In this document: piece after piece, positions 47,214 to 64,000 of the stretch
Layout of the letters: every line of letters starts with the position of its first letter
Numbering within the stretch: position 1 is the stretch's first letter
Source: Hemibagrus wyckioides
Lineage: Eukaryota > Chordata > Actinopteri > Siluriformes > Bagridae
Reading direction: 5' to 3'
Length of the DNA stretch: 64,000 nt
NCBI RefSeq assembly: GCF_019097595.1
Contig: NC_080711.1
Location: 17,620,928 to 17,684,927 of the forward strand
Notes under the pieces: generated by a model
Seen by the model: the letters and a program-made list of their open reading frames with translations, nothing else
What the model was told of the DNA's origin: nothing
Database searches by the model: none
Program-made: the position numbers and the translations under genes

Positions 47214-47231
47214 AATAATAATAATAATAAT
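47178..47231. repeat. (ATT)11(AAT)7 mirrored microsatellite
   Basis: An ATT run turns directly into an AAT run at 47210/47211. The two halves are reverse complements, so the tract can fold on itself. Confidence 0.9.
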
Positions 47232-49349
47232 AGCAAAACCTTCATTTATGCTAGACATTTTAGTATAATGGAAAATGAAAGACAATGCAAGGGACTGCAT
47301 TGATGAAAGCCAATGGAAATACATTTAATACTGATAGCATGCATTGGATTCAAATAATAATACTGTTATATATAATGCTATAATAATTATTCTACTCATA
47401 CAGGCATTCTCAGTTCAAAACATTCAGGAAAGAAACTTTTCTGTTTTTTTTTATTTCAAGTTTTATCTAATTTAGTAAAAGTAAAATTTTACCTTGTGCA
47501 AGTATTTAAAATACATGTATATAAAGTAATGCCATTCAAATTAGGGAAGGGAAAATGGAGTAGATCTAGTAGAACCAAGATCATAAAAGTTAGTTATCAG
47601 ATAAGATGAGTTAATATTTCCATGAAAATTCGTTTTCAGTATATTCATACATGTCCTTCATATTTTGCGGTAATGTACATGAATTTATGAAAACACACTC
47701 ATTAAAAAAATACAGATTATTAGGTGTTAATAGTTCCTATATTAATGAACAAAGGACAGTTATAATAAATAAATGCTTGTAAATGGTCACATTTTCCACT
47801 GGACCTACTGAAGATTTTAGGGGAGTATATAATTCTGTGCACAAAAATGAATATATTTTTAAGTATTTTGAATTAGTTTCAGACATTGCAGCAATTACCC
47901 AGTATGGGAAACCTTACAAAAGTCTTTCATCTCTTATTAATAGAGATTTATACTGTAAGTAAACACTGATTCTCAGAACTGCAGGAGAACATCAGACAGT
48001 GAACACTGACCTTCTTAAAAGTGATCATTTTCAGAAAGGTCAGTTAGTTTTGGTTAAAAACAATTAAAATCAGAAAAGAAAAAAAAAGCATTTTCCACAA
48101 AATGTATGAACAAACACAAATATATTGGCCAAAAGCGGGTATTCAGCAGGACAGTTTATATTTCTACTTTCTTTTGTTAAATACTACCAGAGTAGTCCTC
48201 TGGAACTAAAGGAGCTTTTGCGTTCATTTTAAACTGCAAAAGAGTGTGCACTTTGCATGCCAGCAATTCTAGTATTCATAATTGTTTGAATTCATAACAT
48301 TTTTACTTTGACAAATATCATGGCAGCCTATCAAGCTAGCTGTTCTATCAGGTTTCAGTTGAATTATGTACAAGATCATCTTCAAGAGCCTTGCATTAAC
48401 TGAAACTTTATTGTGTTTAAAGGTCATTTTCAGCATTATTCATCAGGAACTGTCTGATGGTTGAACCACTGTGAGAACATGACCTAAAAGCAAGGGTGCA
48501 AAATGTCGGTCCAGAATATTGGTTCAGTAGTAGGACTTAGTCCATGCTAGCTGAACTAACAGAAGCTGCAAGGTGGTCATCACTTAAAGCAGTAGTTTTC
48601 TGTCCATTTCTACAGCCAGATGAATTGCTGAATTGTATGTGTTAATGGCTATCATGTTTCTGCGTTTAATATCAGAATACTCTTACAGATGACACCCAGT
48701 CCAGTGAGTGCTCTCAAGCATTCTGTGCAGATATGACTGTCTGCTGGTGGGTCACTGACTGGCTATATGTATGCCTTAAGGAAAGCTGTAAAGGGGCTCC
48801 AATGACAAGTAAAAGTCAGTGTGCACGTATACTTCAGGCAAGTGAAGAGGTTTCATCCATTAAATGTCATTTCACACCTCTTATAACAACCTCCTGGTGA
48901 CACTGAGAAGAGCATCACTCATGGACAGACTTCACAGACTGAACACTGCTACCACAGCCAACTAGAGGTATGCCTATTCCCCTGTTAGAGTATTGTGTGG
49001 TTTGATTTTCACCCATTCATTTCCTTCCTCAATAAAAATTCAGGATCAGCACTTGAGTAATTCTTATCCTCAATAATCACCATCTGATTCTCAACAGGGA
49101 GCAATACTGACAATTTGAGCTACTGTAATCTTTTATAAATTATGGTCTTTACACTATTAATGAGTCAGAGTCAGTGAAGGACACCTTACAAATCTTTGTG
49201 ACAACCTTAACATATGCCCTCCAGTAGTTCCAAAAGAAACAGCGCAGACAGCCCTATACACTCAGTCAGAAAACCAAGGTTATATATGAAAACTATTAAA
49301 TTCTGTGTAGCCTCACTGCAAAAATCAAAATAAAAATACATCTTAGCAA

Positions 49350-49391
49350 ATAAAAATATCTTAAAAATATAGTCCAATTTATGACTATAAA
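49350..49391. repeat. 42-bp sequence duplicated exactly at 51670-51711
   Basis: ATAAAAATATCTTAAAAATA continuing to ATGACTATAAA is identical base for base at both places and diverges at once outside. Confidence 0.85.
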
Positions 49392-50060
49392 TTTATCTAG
49401 AATAAATAAAATATATATTAAAACATACCTGGAATTGTGACTAACTTTAAGCATTTTTTAATAGACGAATAAGAACATTTAATGCTTAAAATAAGTAAAA
49501 ATGTTAGTTTAAAACATAAGTTTAAAACAGTTTTGCAGTGCTAGAATCTTTTTATTATTCATCAAAAAACACAAAGCAACCACTGCAAATTAAAAAATGA
49601 AATCCTTCCATCAAAATTCCAACCCCTAACATGCAATAGTTTGTCGATCAAGGCGATATCAGTTTAAACACCGTATTTTAACATTCAAGTGTTATCTGTT
49701 AAACCAAGCTTACTTTAATAAACTTCTATTAATAAAACATTTTGAGGCATAAGCAGGTTTTTAATGTGCAGCTGTAGCAATTAGTAATTACAAGAAAAAT
49801 GGAATGAGGAATGTTTGTAACACACATCATAGACCCATTAAAATGAAGTGCCATTCTTCCCACCTCTTATAGATACATATACCGAAGATGATTGTATATA
49901 ATGTAGGTTTTGAGCATTACTTCTCTGTATTGACACTGATGCATCTGTCTGCTTCTCCTTATGGTGCAGTTATCTTGGTTTATTCTTCATTTGAGTCTTC
50001 TAAGGCATGCCCAGAGTTTTTAATATTTCTTTGTTGTTTATTGTTCTGTGGTAGGAGTTT

Positions 50061-59262
<9,202 letters not shown>

Positions 59263-60770
59263 CTGCAAGAATGAGAGACATCGGTCAAAGAAAGGTGAAA
59301 TGTTAGGGTGAGGAAGGAGAAAGAAGCTGGGGTGAAGGAGGAAGAAGCTGGATTAAAATGCATAAGTGATACAGGAATGGTGTTTTGTAAAGGACAGGTA
59401 TAGGGTGAGCTCATAGTAGAATAGTTAATCAGTGAAATCAGTTGTTTGAAAATATCAGCATATTTATATTACATATTTAATTTATTTTGGTTTACAAGCT
59501 CCATTAATTTGTACAATTTAATATGTATCCTAATTAAAATATGTATTTAATTTGATGCCATAATTTATAATTTATCCTTTATTTCAAGAAACAAACTGTT
59601 GAATGTGAATCAAATCCAAAATTCATTTCATTTCAACAGCTGTCGTAACATTTAATATAAGATTGTTTCATAATTGTATGTATAAAAGAAGAAATGTTTG
59701 TAAAAGTGGCACACTATAGACAACATGATAAGCAGCTATGTACTGAGGCCTGGCAGCAGTAACCCAAGCACATTGTGGACTCATGTTAATCCCTCCTCTT
59801 GCATTACAGCACAAGATTAACACAGTCACAACCTAAGAGCATGGCCACAATTCTGGCACCACCATTTCTATCAGAGACAAATTGTCTCCAAATGATGCCA
59901 TGCAATGAACTGCCATCCTACCTCATCCTAGTGATTTTCTTTGGAACTAGTGAAGGCCATTTACTCAAGTTGTTTCAAGGGTTTGCAACGTGTCCTGATG
60001 GATGTACACCATACTGATAACATACTGTGGCAAGCTGAGTTGTGGTTTTGCAGAAGCTCTGGTGGAAGCTCTTGTAAATCCTTTTTAAAATTTGTTTGTG
60101 AATGCTTTCATTGAGCAGGGCCAATGTGTGGGTCTGTGAGAGCTAGAGTCTGGAATCAACATACAGAGTGCAAGATAGTACTCAGGGGGAGTACTCAGGC
60201 CTTAGTGGATTCATGCAGTGTTCAGACTTTTATCCACCAAAGCCTGATGCTTTGAAAAGATGCAGGGGGATGAAAATCAGGTGTATTCACAGGGCTGTAC
60301 ACATTTATCCTATGGTACCTTTCATACTTTATTAAAACTTTCAAAAACCATGGTGGCGGTCATTCCCCATCTTTAGACATCACTTCCAGGTATGACACAC
60401 AACTATGAGAATCCATGAAATGCCACTAGGAAAGCAGGGTACCTTGGGATTAGAGAAAACATCTTGTTGCAGATGTCATCTAGTGAATCTGGTGGCCATC
60501 CCAATCTGCTGTACATTTGCTAGAACCTTTCAGTGGAGAAGCCAAAGTGCAGCATTGTACAGAAAAAGTGCTTAGCCATCAAATAGGTATTCTTCACACT
60601 CTGACTTATTGCAATAAAATAAACAAAAAAGTCATCTGTTAGCTGGATATGAACTGTTAATTGTGGTAATGCATCTATATTATTTGTAGAGGGAGTTCTT
60701 CAACGCCATTGTGTAAATTGTTTATGTTCTACCTACCACAAACAAAACTTTAACCACACATCCATTGTAC
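59263..60770. other. slc25a23: probable 5' intron of the carrier gene
   Basis: AT-rich sequence. No exon with the missing first EF-hand is seen. Frames such as 59799-60017 do not resemble a known protein. Confidence 0.6.
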
Positions 60771-60779
60771 TACAGACTC

Positions 60780-61840
60780 CAACTACAGACCAGTATCACT
60801 TCTCTCTTTTCTTTCTAAAATTATATCAGGTAACATGGAGGAGATCAAAATTTACTCCTTGCAGACTCTCCACTGGTGTACCACAAGGTTCAGTACTTGG
60901 TCCTCTTGTTTTCTCCCTCTATACACACTCTCTTGGCGAAGTTATATCCTCATATGGGTTTGCTTACCACTGCTATGCTGATGACACTCAACTTATCTTC
61001 TCCTTCCCTTCCTCAGATACCATGGCTTCTCTTTAGATCTCAGCATGTCTGGTGGGCATATCATTAAGGATGATGGCTCATCAGCTGAAACACAATCCCA
61101 GCAAAACCAAACTGCTGGTCATCCAAGGTGTTACCTTCCCAACAACTCTCTGATATTCCCTACGGTCACTGCTTGCAATCATGGGGTAACCATAGACAAT
61201 CAACTGTCCTTTTCCTTGCATGTTGCTAAGTTGACACGCTCATGTTGTTTTCTTTACAACATCAGATGGATTTGGACTTTTTGATCCAAACAGGCTGCTC
61301 AGGTGCTTGTTAAGCCTCTTGTTATTTTGAGACTGGACTACCGCAACTCTCTGCTGGCATGTCTAACTTTGAATGCAATTTGACCTCTGCAAATGATCTA
61401 CACAACCCCACTGCTGCTCTCCCTCCACTGCCTTCCAGTAGCTGCATGCATCAGATTCAAAACACTGATGCTTGCCTAAAAACTTAAAAATGGACCAGCA
61501 CCCTCTTACATCAAATTTTCCTCAGATCTGTTACTCCATTACTCAGAGTACAAGGTAGATATTTATCGAGAGTCTTCTCTGATTCTTCTCGGTTCTGACT
61601 GTCTTCAAGCGACGGCTGAAGACTTACCTTTTCCTGAATTACGTAAACTAGTGCTTACTTATTTTTTTTCTTTTTGTTTGTTATAAGAAATGCTATATTT
61701 CCTCCCAACAATTTTTAGACTGATGGTTTGCTTAGTCTGTGTCCTAGCAAACCAATATTGATGTATTCATTGGTGGAGACTTCAAAGCACTTCGATCTGG
61801 ATAACAGTGTCTGCCAAATGCCATAAAGGTAAATGTAAAG
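60780..61840 (+). mobile_element. decayed L2-type LINE, reverse transcriptase part and 3' end
   Basis: 60875-61020 reads [20 protein letters not shown], then [11 protein letters not shown], the reverse transcriptase core (YADD at 60974-60985). Downstream come remnants of HNPSKTKLLVI, GVTIDNQLSFSLHVAKLTRS and the 3' tail with TGGATAACAGTGTCTGCCAA. Frames are broken by stops and indels. Confidence 0.8.
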
Positions 61841-61849
61841 GCATCATAA

Positions 61850-63600
61850 ACTGGCTCATGTTATACCCCTGTATAACCCCATGGAACATCAGCAACTAGT
61901 GGAAACAGGACAGTGGAAAAAGTGGTCTCCTGAGGCATGCTTTGAGGTTGTCAAACTGGGATATGCTCTATTTCCAAATGGTGAGGACTAGTGACAGACT
62001 ATATGAACTTCTGTGTAGACACTGTCATGCCCTGTAAAACTGTATACTGCTTCCACAATAATAAACCATGGGTCAGAAGATAACAGAAAACTCTACATCT
62101 GCCTTGCCTTTAGTGTCTCTCATCTCTGGATAACAGCAGCTCATTCAATCAGTTCTCTTCCCCCTACTCCTACAATCCAGACCTCCACTCTCCAATCACC
62201 TAGGACCCATTACTTCACACACCTTGGACAAAGACCTACACACACCTCCCCCCTACCCACTACACAGCATTTAATACCATGAAGGAGCTGGGAAAATTCA
62301 AACTGAGCAAAGATGCAGAACCTAATAGCATTGAAACAATGCTGAGCAACTGACTGAAATTCTACAGAGCATTTTAAATCTGAGCTGCAGTCTGGAAAGG
62401 GTTGCTGTCCAATAAAAAAACATGTGAGATCCAGGTGGCCAAAAAGGGGCAAACAAAAGGCCTTAAATTACTTAACCTACGGCTTTAACTTCACACACAA
62501 TAAAGACCCTGAAAAGACTGATATTAGTTCAGTTTCTACCACTGGTGAGACCAACTACAGTTTCCCTACTAGGATGGCATTGGTTTGGATGATAAATTTA
62601 TATATCTGCTGAACAAGGTATACACCTAACTGGACACATCATCCAACACTGTGTGGTGTATTGACTTCAATTTCTCCAGTGCTTTCAACAGTGGATCAAA
62701 CCATCCTCTCATGGATAATGGACTACATAAATGGCAGACCACAGTTTGTAAGATTCCATGGTTGTGTGTGTCAGGTATAGCTATGTGCAGCACTGGGGCT
62801 CCTAAAGGGATTGTATTGGCTCCCTTCCTGTTCAATCTGTACAACTTGTGTGTTCAGAAGCTCTCTGCTGACAGGGCTATAGTAGGTGTATCAGAGCTGG
62901 GCAGGAGAATGAGTACAGGGGCTTGGTGTAGACTTTGCTTGGTGTAAATGTAGAAACTAACTGCAACTGAACATCAGTAAGTCAAAAGAGATTGTGATGG
63001 TCTTCAAGAGGTCCAGGTCCCACCTATCAGCTGTCACCATTGACAGACAAGATATGGAGGTTGGAAGCACTTATAAGTACCTGGGTGTGCATTTGGATGA
63101 CAGACTGGATTGGACAAAAATTATAGATGCTGTGTACAAGAAGGACAAAGATCATCTCTACTTTCTGAGGAGCTTGTGGCCCTTCGATGTGTGCAAAACT
63201 GTGGGTGTTCTATCTGTCCATTGCACTTTTCTATGCTGTTATGTGCTGGGGAAATGATATTGGCTGCAAAGAAACACAACAAACTGAATTGGAGGGCCAG
63301 CTTTGATATTGGCGCCTAGCTGGAGGCAGTTTTTGCCTCAGAAAATTGCTAGCTGTCATGGACAGCAACACACATCCCTTATAAGCCACACTAAATAAAC
63401 CTGCACTGTACTAAGGAGCATCATGCCAGATAATTCTTCCATACAGCAATTATATTGTATAATGAGTTACTGTTCTGTCAGTCACAACAGTACCGACCTC
63501 CCACTATCAAGACAGAAGCAGAAATAGAGAACATCTGCACTGTTATTATTATTGTTATTGTTATTATTATTATTATTTGTAATGTTAACAGCCGTAGTTG
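61850..63600 (+). mobile_element. decayed Rex1-type LINE, reverse transcriptase part
   Basis: Reads, in shifting frames, VTDYMNFCVDTVMPCKTVYC and NNKPWV (about 61995-62085), IDFNFSSAFNSGSNH (62660), STGAPKGIVLAPFLFNLYNL (62787) and YKYLGVHLDDRLDW (63074). This order is that of Rex1/CR1-group elements. The YxDD region is lost. It ends near an (ATT)n tail at 63542-63578. Confidence 0.7.
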
Positions 63601-64000
63601 AACCTGCTTGTGTGTTTGAGAATGCCTCTGATTTTCTCTGTGTGAGAGCAGAACTAAACCGAGCTTGACTGAATTGAGCTGCTAAAAGCTTCCAGAATGT
63701 TGAAATTTAGTTTGAGCCCACTGTGTCTTTGAGCTGTGTAGTACATTTATACATTTATACACATACATTTATTGAATATGAAAATCACTCAAAGTGTTCA
63801 AGCTGGTCCTTACTGGAGATGAGTATCACTCACAGTTCTGACATAGTTCGCATAAATATTGCTTCAAATTTCAGATGTAGTTCACCATCGAGAATAAGAA
63901 TGACTCCAGGCCCTGATACTGGGGAAAATCTGAAGGTGAAAAAGGATGTTCAAATGCAATCTGTCGCTTCACGTATTTAGCTTGTGTCTCACACAGAAGG
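63600..64000. other. window end, nothing recognised
   Basis: AT-rich sequence without a recognisable gene or repeat. Confidence 0.4.

Larger units (their letters stand above)
46061..50060. other. intergenic between znf207 and the carrier gene (includes its 3' UTR)
   Basis: AT-rich. Holds a LINE-type tail at 46480-46642, a fish dispersed repeat at 47004-47150, and a mirrored ATT/AAT run at 47178-47231. From 47240 to 50060 I recognise no gene. Part of this is the 3' UTR of the minus-strand carrier; a minus-strand poly(A) signal candidate is TTTATT at 49550-49556. Confidence 0.6.

Noticed and set aside
59799..60017. 72-codon frame that could be the missing first exon of the carrier
   Set aside because: Wrong strand, and no EF-hand motif.

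Overview
The window reads as nuclear DNA of a ray-finned fish, probably an otophysan such as a catfish. The evidence is three vertebrate genes split by short GT-AG introns, AT-rich non-coding DNA with many long microsatellites, several Tc1 elements of different ages, L2-type, Rex1-type and RTE-type LINE remains, and a tRNA-derived SINE. The species call is inference. Gene identities come from recalled human family members, not from a search.

Layout. (1) 1-28720, plus strand: tnrc6c (GW182 family). The 5' part holds a possible CpG-containing first exon near 190-340, Tc1 remnants, and a TATA-driven candidate alternative first exon (6637-6858) that joins in frame to the 2.4-kb GW-repeat exon at 9077. 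Seventeen further coding exons run to the stop at 21566. A long AT-rich 3' UTR follows, with poly(A) signals at 26953 and 28699. All phases close, giving about 1,674 codons from exon 9077 on. (2) 28721-37350: intergenic, with an intact Tc1-like transposon (29118-30365, minus), LINE tails, two decayed Tc1 elements, a palindromic MITE nested in one of them, and a long hairpin at 36709-36827. (3) 38983-45178, minus strand: znf207 (BuGZ), 11 exons, 460 residues, with a TATA-less promoter near 45180-45320 and a 41-bp minisatellite behind it. Downstream of its stop lie two related multi-hairpin elements (38563-38627 and 37802-37877) whose stems differ in sequence but keep pairing. (4) 46061-50060: AT-rich intergenic DNA with repeats. 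(5) 50061-59262, minus strand: nine 3' exons of a calcium-regulated mitochondrial ATP-Mg/phosphate carrier, closest to SLC25A23; the first exon is not seen and probably lies beyond 64000. Its introns hold a decayed L2 LINE, a SINE with 13-bp target duplications, and a second intact Tc1 copy (56349-57596). (6) 59263-64000: probably its 5' intron, with an L2-type and a Rex1-type LINE remnant.

The three genes do unrelated jobs: microRNA silencing, spindle and kinetochore assembly, and mitochondrial nucleotide transport. The most interesting items are the paired structured elements behind znf207, the alternative start and alternative 3' end of tnrc6c, and the two nearly identical, apparently intact Tc1 copies in opposite orientation.
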